In this document: piece by piece, positions 37,009 through 45,940 of the stretch | How the letters are laid out: each line of letters opens with the position of its first letter | Numbering within the stretch: position 1 is the stretch's first letter | Source of the DNA: Legionella shakespearei DSM 23087 | Lineage (GTDB): Bacteria; Pseudomonadota; Gammaproteobacteria; Legionellales; Legionellaceae | DNA: 64,000 bases | Direction of reading: 5' to 3' | Assembly (NCBI RefSeq): GCF_000373765.1 | Contig: NZ_KB892415.1 | Coordinates: 1 to 64,000, forward strand | Notes under the pieces: generated by a model | What the model was told of the DNA's origin: nothing | The model's database searches: none | Seen by the model: the letters and a program-made list of their open reading frames with translations, nothing else | Translations under genes and position numbers: made by a program

Positions 37009-38168
37009 CCCAGCAATTTGATGTGCTTGTCGCAGGTGGTGGTATTGTCGGTTTAACTTCTGCCCTGGCCATGGCACAACGCAACTATTCGGTAGCAGTG
37101 ATTGATGCGGGCTCTTTGACCGTTACTGCAGACAAACAGGATTTACGCGTTTATGCAATCAATAAAGCCTCACAATCTTTATTAACCCAATTGGGTGTGT
37201 GGCAGCATTTGGATGGCTCCCGTATTTCTCCTTACAGGCAAATGCATGTTTGGGATGGTGTTAATGGTGCGTATATTGATTTTGATTCGCGGATGATAGC
37301 CGCGCAAAATCTGGGCTTTATTATTGAAGAATCTGTTTTGAAACAGGCCTTGTTAGAGCACATTGGCAATGAACCGCGAATCCACTTGTTTGCTCAGTCC
37401 TCTGTTGAAGACGTAGTGAACCAGGATTCGGGTATCAGGATTAGCAGTAAAGATTGTGTCTGGGATGGGCAATTGCTTATGGTGGCCGATGGTGCCAATT
37501 CGCCCAGCCGTCAAAAGCTTGATGTTGCATTAACCAGCTGGCCTTATGAACAACATGCCATAGTAGCCATGGTGAAGACAGAAAAAGCACATCAGTCCAC
37601 AGCCTATCAGGTGTTTAATCCGGATGGTCCCTTGGCGTTGCTGCCATTAACCGATCCGCATCATTGCTCCATAGTCTGGTCAACAGACTCGGAACGTAGT
37701 CATAACTTGATGGCATTAGATGAAGAACAGTTTAATACCGCATTAACTCGGGCTTTTGCTCATCAATTAGGGACTATTGAATTGTTAAGCACTCGTCACC
37801 AATTCCCCTTGCACATGAGGCATGTAAAACAATACGCAGGCAGTCATTGGCTGCTTCTGGGAGATGCCGCACATACCATTCATCCTCTTGCCGGACTTGG
37901 ATTAAACCTGGGGTTGGCCGATATTAGCTCATGGCTCAAATGCCTGGATACAAGCAAAAACACGTTGGTATCTGGTAAAATTCTGGGTGCATATCAAAGA
38001 GAGCGCAAACATGCAGTCTGGCAAACGATTATGCTGATGGAAGGTTTTAAACGATTATTTGGTAATTCCCAGGCTCCAGTCATTTCCCTGCGAGGATTGG
38101 GTTTGCGTTTCTGCAATGACTTTTCCCCCATCAAGCGTTTGTTCATTCAGCATGCTGCTGGCGCTTAA
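37005..38168 (+). CDS. ubiI: Ubiquinone biosynthesis hydroxylase UbiI/VisC-type
   Basis: The 387-residue protein is a second FAD monooxygenase, paralogous to the gene just before it. It has GGGIVGLTSALAMAQ (~11-25), VADGANSPSRQ and LLGDAAHTIHPLAGLGLNLGLAD. Position and length fit UbiI (C5 hydroxylase), but a UbiF role cannot be excluded. Translation is coupled to ubiH by the ATGA overlap; GGAG is upstream. It is the last gene of the operon. Confidence 0.85.
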   Translation: MTQQFDVLVAGGGIVGLTSALAMAQRNYSVAVIDAGSLTVTADKQDLRVYAINKASQSLLTQLGVWQHLDGSRISPYRQMHVWDGVNGAYIDFDSRMIAAQNLGFIIEESVLKQALLEHIGNEPRIHLFAQSSVEDVVNQDSGIRISSKDCVWDGQLLMVADGANSPSRQKLDVALTSWPYEQHAIVAMVKTEKAHQSTAYQVFNPDGPLALLPLTDPHHCSIVWSTDSERSHNLMALDEEQFNTALTRAFAHQLGTIELLSTRHQFPLHMRHVKQYAGSHWLLLGDAAHTIHPLAGLGLNLGLADISSWLKCLDTSKNTLVSGKILGAYQRERKHAVWQTIMLMEGFKRLFGNSQAPVISLRGLGLRFCNDFSPIKRLFIQHAAGA

Positions 38169-38577
38169 GGTATTACAAGACTCATTGCTACCACGCTAAG
38201 AGAGTTAATTTAAAAAAGCGTAGCCTTGATTACGCTATCGCTCTGAGTGATCCTCTCATAATTTTAACCTGTAAAAAGATGCAAATAAGCAGGATGATCA
38301 GCGCAAGTAGCCCCTCCACCTCCGGGGGAGGGTGCCCGACAGGGCGGGTGGGGGGATCAAAAAGAGAACTCATTTAAGGTAGAAAGCTCTAAAACAAAAT
38401 GGTCTATTTGATAGAAACTCCTTTTTTGATCCCCCCATCCGCCCTGTCGGGCACCTTCCCCGGAGAGGGAAAGGCGATCCTGCATAGTTCTGAGTGATAC
38501 TCAATATGAGAGGATCACTCAGCGCTATCGCTGCATCAAGGCTACAGCTTTTTATGGCAGTAGAAGTGATTCGCTCT
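38169..38577. other. 409-bp convergent gap filled by a nested palindrome
   Basis: Both flanking operons end here. Most of the space is the inverted-repeat element at 38218-38546, which could end transcription from both sides. I see no gene. Confidence 0.6.
38218..38546. repeat. Nested palindromic element, family E
   Basis: The outer arms (38218-38260 and 38505-38546) share tatgagaggatcactcag and gtagccttgat/atcaaggctac as inverted repeats. The inner arms (38312-38364 and 38421-38469) share ctttttgatccccc and gccctgtcgggcac. The outer arms are GC-moderate, whereas the inner arms are very GC-rich, so one repeat may have inserted in another. Confidence 0.8.
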
Positions 38578-39525
38578 TCAACGCGCAAAATGTTCACGGC
38601 AAAACGCTACTTTATCTGCGGTTGATTCGGTCAGGTTATCTTTAAAACGGGATTCTATAGCGCGATAACGCTTTAAACCGCCTTCTCTGTTGGCGATTTG
38701 AATGTTTAAGCCTGGCCGTGCATTGAGCTCGAGCATTAAAGGGCCTTGGTCTTTATCGAGAACAATATCCACACCAAGATAACCTAATCCTGTCAAATCA
38801 TAACAACTGGAGGCAATTTCAAGGATTTGATTCCAGTAAGGTACTTCAATGCCTACTATGGAGTTGAGGGTATCAGGATGATAATCAATCGTGTCGTTTT
38901 GAAACACACCACCCAGAGTTTTGCCTGTAGCAAGATCCACTCCGACACCAATAGCACCCTGATGTAAGTTGGCTTTACCACCGGAAAGGCGGGTAGGCAG
39001 CCGTACCATGGCCATGGCCGGGTACCCTAATAAGGTAATGATCCTGATGTCGGGAATACCTTCATAACTGACTTCAGCAAAAACGGGATCGACTACTACG
39101 CGTTTTTCTATAATGGCGTAATCAGAAGAGCCGCCAAGGCTGTATGCACCTGATAACAGGCAAGACAAATGGTAGCTGAGCTCCTGAGCGGTTGTTAATT
39201 TGCCATTGATCTGGCGATAACGGCCATGGACTTTATCTTTGAATACCAGGATTCCATCTCCCCCCGAACCTCGAGCAGGTTTCACCACAAAGTCATTATA
39301 AGGGGCAAAACGTTCTTCAATGCTTTTAATTTGTTGCTCCGTCTCTATGATGTCATAAAGTGGCGGAACAGCAATTCCTGCCTTTAAGGCCAGTTTCTTG
39401 GTCTTGAGCTTATCGTCTACCAAAGGAAATAACTTTCTGGGATTATAACGCAGGACAAAATCAGTATTCCTTTGGTTAATACTCAAAATCCCATGGCTTT
39501 TCAGGCGGCGAAACAGGCTAATCAT
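38578..39525 (-). CDS. RimK-like ATP-grasp ligase (alpha-L-glutamate ligase-related)
   Basis: The 315-residue ATP-grasp protein has a glycine-rich lid DFVVKPARGSGGDG (~80-93), an ATP-binding EKRVVVDPVF strand and metal ligands in LGVDIVLDKDQGPLMLELNARPG (shown here by its key ends LGVDIV and ELNARPG). It likely joins an amino acid to a peptide or protein carboxylate. It overlaps the upstream gene by ATGA and is the third gene of a protease/transglutaminase/ligase operon that recurs in many Proteobacteria. The substrate is unknown. Confidence 0.85.
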   Translation of the reverse strand: MISLFRRLKSHGILSINQRNTDFVLRYNPRKLFPLVDDKLKTKKLALKAGIAVPPLYDIIETEQQIKSIEERFAPYNDFVVKPARGSGGDGILVFKDKVHGRYRQINGKLTTAQELSYHLSCLLSGAYSLGGSSDYAIIEKRVVVDPVFAEVSYEGIPDIRIITLLGYPAMAMVRLPTRLSGGKANLHQGAIGVGVDLATGKTLGGVFQNDTIDYHPDTLNSIVGIEVPYWNQILEIASSCYDLTGLGYLGVDIVLDKDQGPLMLELNARPGLNIQIANREGGLKRYRAIESRFKDNLTESTADKVAFCREHFAR

Positions 39526-41048
39526 TCTATGGCACTCGCTAATGCTTTAAAGCGTTTTAATTCAAATAAGCGGTAGCCACGGTATTGACCAAACCACAGG
39601 ATAAAGCCTAAAAGAATCAACAAGAGTTCAGGGAAGGCGAAGACCAGATATTGAACGGGTTCATAACTCATAGCCCAATACGAGATGACCGCCGCTGCCA
39701 GGCTGCCGATTCCTGATTTAATTGCTTCAGATGCGCCGCGCTCATCCCAGGTAATGCACATGCGTTCTATAGTCATAGTCAGAATGACCATGGGGAATAA
39801 GGCCACCGATAATCCCGAATCCAATCCCAGATTTTGGCTGACGACACTGATGAATATCATCAGCAAGATGACTACCGTGAGAATGGCGGCAAGCCTGGGC
39901 ACCAGAAGCAGCCGCAATTGATCGAGATAAAAGCGGGCCAACAAACCAAAGGACACAATAATGACAAAGAGGCTAATACCCCATATCACATGGGTTTCTC
40001 TGAATGCCAAAGCAATCAATACTGGCATAAAGGTACCAAAGGTTTTTATTCCGACAAAATTACGCAAGAGTAAAATAATAAATGCGCCAATGGGTACAGT
40101 AAGCAAGATCTTATAAGTTTCCTGTACATTGACCGGAAGTTGCAATAAGGAAAAGCGTAAGAGTTGTGAGTCTGAAAGCAGGCCTCTCGATTTGGCAACA
40201 CTCAGCGCATTAATAGGCGTTGGCGATACCGTAAGCGAAAACTGGGCTTTATTGCCACCAATCACATCAAAGAGCGGATCATTACCGTATTGCCAGATGA
40301 GAAAATCTTTAGGCAAGCCCGCACCACCTGTTCTGGGGTTAATATAAATCCAGTTTTTACCATTAAAGACTGCTAAAAAGGATTTGAAATCTGTTTTATT
40401 CTGCTGGTTTAAATAAATTCCTTTGACCGGCATGGCAAAAATTTTGGATTGGTTCAGCAAAAGGACGGTCGCATTGATAATGCTTTCATCGGTAAATTCA
40501 TTACCAACAAGTAATTTGGCATTGCCATCTTTTTTATTCAATTCCTTGATCGTGCTTTGAGCAAAGGTTTGAATGTCCGCGGAGGATTGTCTGACCTGAT
40601 TGGTAATGGTTTCAACAGCAGATTTCTGATTTTCAGCCAGCGGTTGTGATTTTATTACTGAGGGTTTGGGTAGTGAGGATTCATCACCGTCTGTCTGGCG
40701 AAAAATGGCTCTGTAATAAAGTGACTGTAACCCATGGCCGCGTCTTATAGACCAGACTGTTTCACGGTTATAACCATTTAAATTAGTAGTTACCCCATAG
40801 CTTCTGGAAACAAAGTATTCATCCAGTATGGCAAAGTGAGGGGGTAAATAGGGGATGCTAAAGCTCGCTTTTATTGGCGTATTGTTATCGGCAACAAAGC
40901 GTAAATTGGATTCCACCATCCAGCTGTTTATTGTTTCTGTGTCAGTTAAAGGAACATCTAAAACAATATGCCTGTATAAAAAAATTCCTGACCCCAGGAG
41001 AAATAAGGTAAGGATCAGTCCGTAAACATGGCGCGAGTTATTTTTCAT
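39522..41048 (-). CDS. Inactive transglutaminase fused to seven transmembrane helices
   Basis: The 508-residue membrane protein has an N-terminal anchor (residues 8-28), a periplasmic transglutaminase-like domain (about 40-280) and seven C-terminal helices (about 310-500). Family descriptions call the enzyme domain inactive; I did not find a clear Cys-His-Asp triad, which agrees. It is the middle gene: its ATG shares one base with the stop of the protease gene, and its own stop overlaps the ligase start. It may hold or present the peptide that the other two proteins act on. Confidence 0.82.
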   Translation of the reverse strand: MKNNSRHVYGLILTLFLLGSGIFLYRHIVLDVPLTDTETINSWMVESNLRFVADNNTPIKASFSIPYLPPHFAILDEYFVSRSYGVTTNLNGYNRETVWSIRRGHGLQSLYYRAIFRQTDGDESSLPKPSVIKSQPLAENQKSAVETITNQVRQSSADIQTFAQSTIKELNKKDGNAKLLVGNEFTDESIINATVLLLNQSKIFAMPVKGIYLNQQNKTDFKSFLAVFNGKNWIYINPRTGGAGLPKDFLIWQYGNDPLFDVIGGNKAQFSLTVSPTPINALSVAKSRGLLSDSQLLRFSLLQLPVNVQETYKILLTVPIGAFIILLLRNFVGIKTFGTFMPVLIALAFRETHVIWGISLFVIIVSFGLLARFYLDQLRLLLVPRLAAILTVVILLMIFISVVSQNLGLDSGLSVALFPMVILTMTIERMCITWDERGASEAIKSGIGSLAAAVISYWAMSYEPVQYLVFAFPELLLILLGFILWFGQYRGYRLFELKRFKALASAIE

Positions 41049-41566
41049 TATTTCTTAAGGCTCTTTGGGTTTAATGTAAAAGTAAGGGCAGGATCGACTG
41101 CTCCATCAAAATCAATAATTGCATCTCTCCCCAATAAAAGTGGATAGATAAAGCGTTTTCGGTTGGTTAAATTCACCTGAATTGCCCGAACCTTGTCGCC
41201 CAGTTTAACATTCAGCAGTACAACGGGGCGTTTAATGGGGGCGGAGCTCGCAACTCCCGGGTTGCCTTCATTGGCTCTGACTTTAATCTTAACTTTACCT
41301 ATGTATTCGCATTCAAAAACGTAATCACCCTCTTTGGTTGGAACGGTAAAACGCAGGTAAGGTATGCCTTTAACATCAATTTCGGTAATATTGGTTGCGT
41401 TTAATGATGCTGATTTGGCACCTGTATCCAATTTGGCTGATAAAGTAAGGTTTTTATCAATCAATGTTGCCTTTTCAACATAACCATAAGTTTGCGCTAA
41501 ACTTTTTGCCATAAGTGATCCAGTCAATAGTGACGTAAAAATTAAGAGAGCAAGTCTTGATCTCAT
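41048..41566 (-). CDS. Retropepsin-like aspartic protease (RimB/PF05618 family)
   Basis: The 172-residue protein has an N-terminal signal peptide (MRSRLALLIFTSLLTGSLMA), so it should be periplasmic. The catalytic motif is DTG at residues 47-49 in KLDTGAKSASLNA, as in retropepsins, so a homodimer would form the active site. LLGRDAIIDFDGAVDP near 150 is the conserved second part. The family was formerly labelled 'ATP-dependent zinc protease', a name the motif does not support. To my recollection a Legionella pneumophila member (lpg0085) has a crystal structure. GAGGA precedes the ATG; it is the first gene of the operon. Confidence 0.85.
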   Translation of the reverse strand: MRSRLALLIFTSLLTGSLMAKSLAQTYGYVEKATLIDKNLTLSAKLDTGAKSASLNATNITEIDVKGIPYLRFTVPTKEGDYVFECEYIGKVKIKVRANEGNPGVASSAPIKRPVVLLNVKLGDKVRAIQVNLTNRKRFIYPLLLGRDAIIDFDGAVDPALTFTLNPKSLKK

Positions 41567-41820
41567 CTAGTCCTCATACTGAGTTGATTGTATTTTAGTG
41601 CAATATCCTAGCAGATTTGCGCCTTAAGTCACAGTCTGTCAACGCGTTTAGTGAAATAAATTTGCAATATTGTTCCATTTTTCCTGTTTGGTTGTGTTAG
41701 AATTGCAGGTTGCCGGATTATTTTTGTATTTTTTTAAATCAGGATGAAAAGTTAATTGACATCAAGAACAATAATACATAAAATACGCGCAATCTTAGCT
41801 GCCGGCCCAAATGTATCCCA

Positions 41821-43728
41821 ATGCCTCCTGAGAGCGATGAGAATCAAGATAAGCCAATAGATTTGGTCTTTCTTCTAGCAATTGCTGGTCGTATTGACGC
41901 GCAAGGCAGAATATTGGCCCAGGAACTTGATAAAAACCGCGGAATTTATTATGCCTACGCGGCCTTAGATTCCTTGAGTTCCTCTTACAGCATGTTCAAA
42001 TATTTCTTTGACGTGTTTCTCGCAAATAATGATCCCAATACCATGCACGATATCATGATGACCCCCGGTGGAATCATTGGTATCACGATTGAAACGGTCT
42101 TCCTGGTTACTTTTTCTGTCTTGGCAACTCACTATGATGGTGAAAAAAACGACGACTTTAAAAAATTCATTGCGGCAGCATGGCCTTATTTTCGTGATGT
42201 GATGAAGGGCTTGAAAAATGCTTATAAAGGATGGCGTAGTGCAGTAGTTGCGATTGCACTGTTAGGCGGGACAAACCTTAACTATCTTATTGCTCCAGTC
42301 GGTCTGGTTCTCGGTGTTCTTGCCGCAGCCAATCGATTTTGGTTGCGCAGCATGGTTGAAGCGCGTAAGGTGATGATGACCGCTAACGCAGAGCTGCTCC
42401 TGGAAATCAAAAAATTACCCTCCTTGTCGCTTGAAGAAAGTAAAACTTATTTACGCCAGATACAAAACCAGTCTACCGCATCGCGTGTTATGGCCTATAT
42501 TTCAGTTGCAGCCGGTGGGCTGATTGATGGTTTGTATCTTTACGTTGGTGTGTTGGGGCTTGCGGTTCTTTCGCATCCTGTGTTTATGGCAATGGCGAGC
42601 ATTTGTGCGATTTACACCGTTGCCTGCATTGTGACTCGTCTTTATGAAGAATACGATTTCCAGCAACGCCTGTTAATCACTCAGACTAAATGTGAGATTG
42701 CTTTACTCAGTAAATTGGTTGAAACCAGTTACGCACAATTATTATTTTTAAGAGACAAGGCGAATAAAACACTACATGATTTAATGGCAATAAAGCAATT
42801 GGAAGAAGACGTCTGCCAATATATTAAGGATTTTGCAGAGAAGCGACAAGTATTGATGGATCAATCATCAAGGAGTTATTTTTCAGCGGTATTATTTGGT
42901 ATCAAGAATGGATTGTACGCTTACAGTGCTTTAGCCAGCCTGCTATTCCTGGTGGGAACAATTCTTGTGTTGACGGGGACTGCTTTTCCCCCCGCTCTTA
43001 TGGTGACTTGTGTGCTGTTAGGATTGGCGCTGATGATTGGTTTTGCAATTCACTCAGTGGTTACAACCTATTTGTATAACAATAAAGACGAAGTTGAAGA
43101 AGAGCGTCCTTATCTCCATCTGGATGAGATGCGAAGAGGTATTCTGGAAGGGGATTATGATTGTTATCTGGACGGTGAGTCTTTTCATGCATCGATTAAA
43201 GATGGTTTAACTCTTGATCCCTCTCCGCAGTTTTTTTACCAGGAATGGTTTGAAGTGTTCCGTTCTTTGTTTTCCGGTTTTGGAAAAGGACAAAAATTTG
43301 TTGATTTTGCTGGAAACCCTCTACAGGAACTCGATGATATGGGACATTATCAGGACTCGCCCATTATGTATATTTTGTCTGTCTTCAGCGCTCTAACCTT
43401 TGGTGGTGTTTTGGCTCTCAGGGCTTTGGCGCGTGGGTTCGGACGCTCTCAGCTGGGACAAGTCGATTTGGCCGCGGACGAGGTTGAAGTACAGCCTGCC
43501 AATATGAAGCAAACAGCCGAGGTAGTTGTGAAAGCGGAAGGCTCCAGAGAATCAAGCCAACCCGTTAAATCCCGACCTGATTCTCTACCTCGCTCCAGTT
43601 CTCTTCTCTCTTCTCTAGGCCTCTTCGAAACAGAATCAAAACGTAAAGAAACCCTACCCCATTCGGTTAGTGAGCCTGATTTAACCGCTCTTAGCCCCGC
43701 GAGCGATATAATTCAGGGTTTAAGCTAG
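41821..43728 (+). CDS. Large multi-pass membrane protein, candidate type IV effector
   Basis: Not recognised as any named family. The 635 residues hold about eight hydrophobic segments in pairs (roughly 80-105, 140-180, 225-275, 360-420, 515-540) separated by long charged helical stretches. A Ser/Glu-rich tail of ~80 residues contains SRPDSLPRSSSLLSSLGLFE and ends DIIQGLS. The tail is of the kind found in Dot/Icm substrates (short hydrophobic end after acidic/polar residues), but this is inference. There is no good ribosome site before 41821. The 3' end overlaps the minus-strand gene beyond it by 38 bp. Confidence 0.55.
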   Translation: MPPESDENQDKPIDLVFLLAIAGRIDAQGRILAQELDKNRGIYYAYAALDSLSSSYSMFKYFFDVFLANNDPNTMHDIMMTPGGIIGITIETVFLVTFSVLATHYDGEKNDDFKKFIAAAWPYFRDVMKGLKNAYKGWRSAVVAIALLGGTNLNYLIAPVGLVLGVLAAANRFWLRSMVEARKVMMTANAELLLEIKKLPSLSLEESKTYLRQIQNQSTASRVMAYISVAAGGLIDGLYLYVGVLGLAVLSHPVFMAMASICAIYTVACIVTRLYEEYDFQQRLLITQTKCEIALLSKLVETSYAQLLFLRDKANKTLHDLMAIKQLEEDVCQYIKDFAEKRQVLMDQSSRSYFSAVLFGIKNGLYAYSALASLLFLVGTILVLTGTAFPPALMVTCVLLGLALMIGFAIHSVVTTYLYNNKDEVEEERPYLHLDEMRRGILEGDYDCYLDGESFHASIKDGLTLDPSPQFFYQEWFEVFRSLFSGFGKGQKFVDFAGNPLQELDDMGHYQDSPIMYILSVFSALTFGGVLALRALARGFGRSQLGQVDLAADEVEVQPANMKQTAEVVVKAEGSRESSQPVKSRPDSLPRSSSLLSSLGLFETESKRKETLPHSVSEPDLTALSPASDIIQGLS

Positions 43729-44284
43729 GATCATTGTACATTTTGAATTGGTGGTACACCCGGAAGGTGCGCCTTTTTTGTTGTATCTCATCTAATAGTT
43801 GCTGCAGGCACAATGATAATTGCTCTAATTGCTGGTGTATGGTTGCCAATTTCAGGCTACAGGCTTTTCGGTGTTCTTCATTAACATCCTGGCGTTCTGT
43901 CTGCAAAGCCATATGATATGACTTTAATGACAGGATGGACAGCCGGTCAATTATCATACCGGGTGATTCAGAGTTTACAGGGCAATCAGTCGGTTTGGCC
44001 GGTTGTAATGTGTTATAGATCCACTCATCCATCGCTTCCATACGATTGTTTCTTTGCTGGTTAAACGAATCTATTTCCCGTTTCGCCTTATATACAAATT
44101 CAAAACCCATATCATCACGGCGTGCCCTGTCTTCAGCGTGCCAGAGTTGATAATTAAAGGCATGGTTTTCTTCAACCAGTTTCTGGAATTGAGTGTGCTG
44201 GTAGCTAACACCATTGGCTTTCCATTGCACGATGCATTTGCTGTGAAGTTCGGTAATAAGAGTGGGATCAATGTGGTGAGGCAT
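43691..44284 (-). CDS. DUF4254 domain protein
   Basis: The 197 residues match the DUF4254 pattern: NYQLWHAEDRARRDDMG (~44-60), AKREIDSFNQQRNNRMEAMDEW near 68-89 (key residues KREID and NQQRN) and a C-terminal Arg-rich end. The family is found mostly in sugar- or LPS-gene neighbourhoods elsewhere; here there is no such context, so a role in surface-sugar synthesis is not supported. AGGAT precedes the ATG. The 3' end overlaps the convergent membrane-protein gene by 38 bp. Confidence 0.78.
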   Translation of the reverse strand: MPHHIDPTLITELHSKCIVQWKANGVSYQHTQFQKLVEENHAFNYQLWHAEDRARRDDMGFEFVYKAKREIDSFNQQRNNRMEAMDEWIYNTLQPAKPTDCPVNSESPGMIIDRLSILSLKSYHMALQTERQDVNEEHRKACSLKLATIHQQLEQLSLCLQQLLDEIQQKRRTFRVYHQFKMYNDPSLNPELYRSRG

Positions 44285-44355
44285 CTTTTATCCTGCAGAA
44301 TAACAAAGCTCATAGTGTAACCCGGCACCAGATGTACTGGCAACCGACTTTACCT

Positions 44356-45090
44356 TCATATTTGATTACCAAAATATTGCTTATAAATCTCTAAATAGGT
44401 ACCGTCTTCTTCAAGGCTCAAGAGCGCAGAATTAATTTGTTTAATCAATGCAGCATTTTTTTGCAGGGCTAAAATGCCATAACCTTCACCGACAGGAATT
44501 TTGTTCCCCACTAATCTGAAGCTATTTACATTATTGTTGATAAGATAATGGGCCACACTGTAGTTCATAATGATGACATCTACATCTTTATTAACGAGTC
44601 CGGTCATCATATCCTCAAAGGCGCCATATTGGGTAATGGTACTGTCTGAAGCATGATTGGTTCGCAATAATGAATCATAAAGTGTATTTTTCAAAACCCC
44701 TATACGTTTTCCTGTAACATCCTGGGCGCTATTGATGCTTTTATTGGCATCCAAAGTTAAAAACTGGCCATCACTGGCTAGATAGGGAAGACTGAACAAA
44801 TAGTCATTATTACTCAAAACGGTAATGGGTTGGGGAGTAAAAACTACGTCAACGGTACCCTGGTTTAGTAAAGACAGTTGAGAGTTTACGGGTGCCGCTT
44901 TATAAACACATTCCATGTTAATGCGTTTGCAAATCTGGCTCATTAAATCTATGGCAAATCCAAAGTAATTATCACCTGACCCAGACTTTGATGAAAAGGG
45001 CGGTGCATAGGGAACAACGCCTACAATGACAGGACTTCCATGAACCAGGAAATTGCACAGGAAAAGAATAATGAAAACAAAGCGTTTCAT
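44356..45090 (-). CDS. Periplasmic solute-binding protein (family 3), orphan paralogue
   Basis: The 244 residues have a signal peptide (MKRFVFIILFLCNFLVHG) and the same layout as the binding protein at 19839-20576 (PYAPPF, FGFAIDLMSQICKRI, GEGYGI). The conserved arginine of ITPERR is replaced: the same place reads PITVLSNNDYLFSLPY, so the standard alpha-carboxylate grip is gone. No ABC permease is adjacent. It is probably a divergent duplicate with a changed ligand or a purely structural role. Confidence 0.8.
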   Translation of the reverse strand: MKRFVFIILFLCNFLVHGSPVIVGVVPYAPPFSSKSGSGDNYFGFAIDLMSQICKRINMECVYKAAPVNSQLSLLNQGTVDVVFTPQPITVLSNNDYLFSLPYLASDGQFLTLDANKSINSAQDVTGKRIGVLKNTLYDSLLRTNHASDSTITQYGAFEDMMTGLVNKDVDVIIMNYSVAHYLINNNVNSFRLVGNKIPVGEGYGILALQKNAALIKQINSALLSLEEDGTYLEIYKQYFGNQI

Positions 45091-45200
45091 GCTGTCATGT
45101 CCATGTAGAGTATAAACAAACTCTAGGAGTGAAGCACATTTTTGTCAAATCGTAAGATCCACGTCGTCCTAACGTGGATTTGCGAGGAAGACACAGTTTC

Positions 45201-45290
45201 GTAGCCCGTATTAGCGAAGCGTAATACGGGATCGAAGTATTCATGGACCTTGATATTCCCCGTATTACGCTTCGCTAATACGGGCTACGA
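45201..45290. repeat. REP-like pair, family A (best copy)
   Basis: gtagcccgtattagcgaagc then gtaatacggg, and its exact inverted copy cccgtattacgcttcgctaa then tacgggctac, flank a 30-bp middle. A fragment of family C lies at about 45159-45185. Confidence 0.85.
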
Positions 45291-45328
45291 ATCTATGAAT
45301 CAAATAAAATTCTTGACTACTCATCAAC

Positions 45329-45772
45329 CTATTTTTTAGCCAAACAACGATCCAAAGTATTAGCAAAAGCCGTTTTTTCCTTAATGCTTAACGCCGCTGG
45401 CCCGCCAACCCGTTCTCCGGTTGAGCGCAATTGTTCATTCATATCCCTGATATTCAATCGCTGCCTGATGTTGTTTTCTGTATAAAGTTCACCACGAGGA
45501 TTTATCGCCAAAGCATTCTTTGCGACCACTTCTGCGGCGAGAGGAATATCTGCAGTAATCACCAAATCATTGGCATGCACCTGGCTGACTATATAATGGT
45601 CTGCCCGGTCAAAGCCCTTTTCCACTTGCACGGCGCGGATGAAAGGAGAACCTGGATAACCGAGCGCTGCGTTTGCTACCAGAGTCAACGGGGTTTTTGT
45701 GCGTATTGCTGCCCGAAACAATATCTCTTTTATGACTTTAGGACAGGCATCAGCATCCACCCAGATATGCAT
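45329..45772 (-). CDS. yaiI: YaiI/YqxD (UPF0178) family protein
   Basis: The 147 residues from ATG 45772 begin [18 protein letters not shown] and contain [27 protein letters not shown] (key parts DxxD and TADIPLA), then NPRGELY. These are the conserved acidic positions of the PIN-like UPF0178 family, thought to act on nucleic acids, though the reaction is not proven. AAGGATT precedes this ATG; the longer frame to 45805 lacks such a site. Confidence 0.9.
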   Translation of the reverse strand: MHIWVDADACPKVIKEILFRAAIRTKTPLTLVANAALGYPGSPFIRAVQVEKGFDRADHYIVSQVHANDLVITADIPLAAEVVAKNALAINPRGELYTENNIRQRLNIRDMNEQLRSTGERVGGPAALSIKEKTAFANTLDRCLAKK

Positions 45773-45940
45773 TTTAGTAATCCTTGGATTGAAAGAAAAG
45801 ATCATAGCAGTTCCTGGAGTGCAATAGAAAGTGCCTTGATCCTATTTTGTCGTTTTCAAATCATCAGATTAATTGTATATTGAGTCAGGGAGTGATGGCA
45901 GCAATCTACCCGTTTTTGCAAGATTTAAGGAAGAGCTTTA

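Noticed and set aside
45773-45805. Longer start for the YaiI gene
   Set aside because: The extra codons would remove the AAGGATT site from its natural place and the family begins at [11 protein letters not shown].
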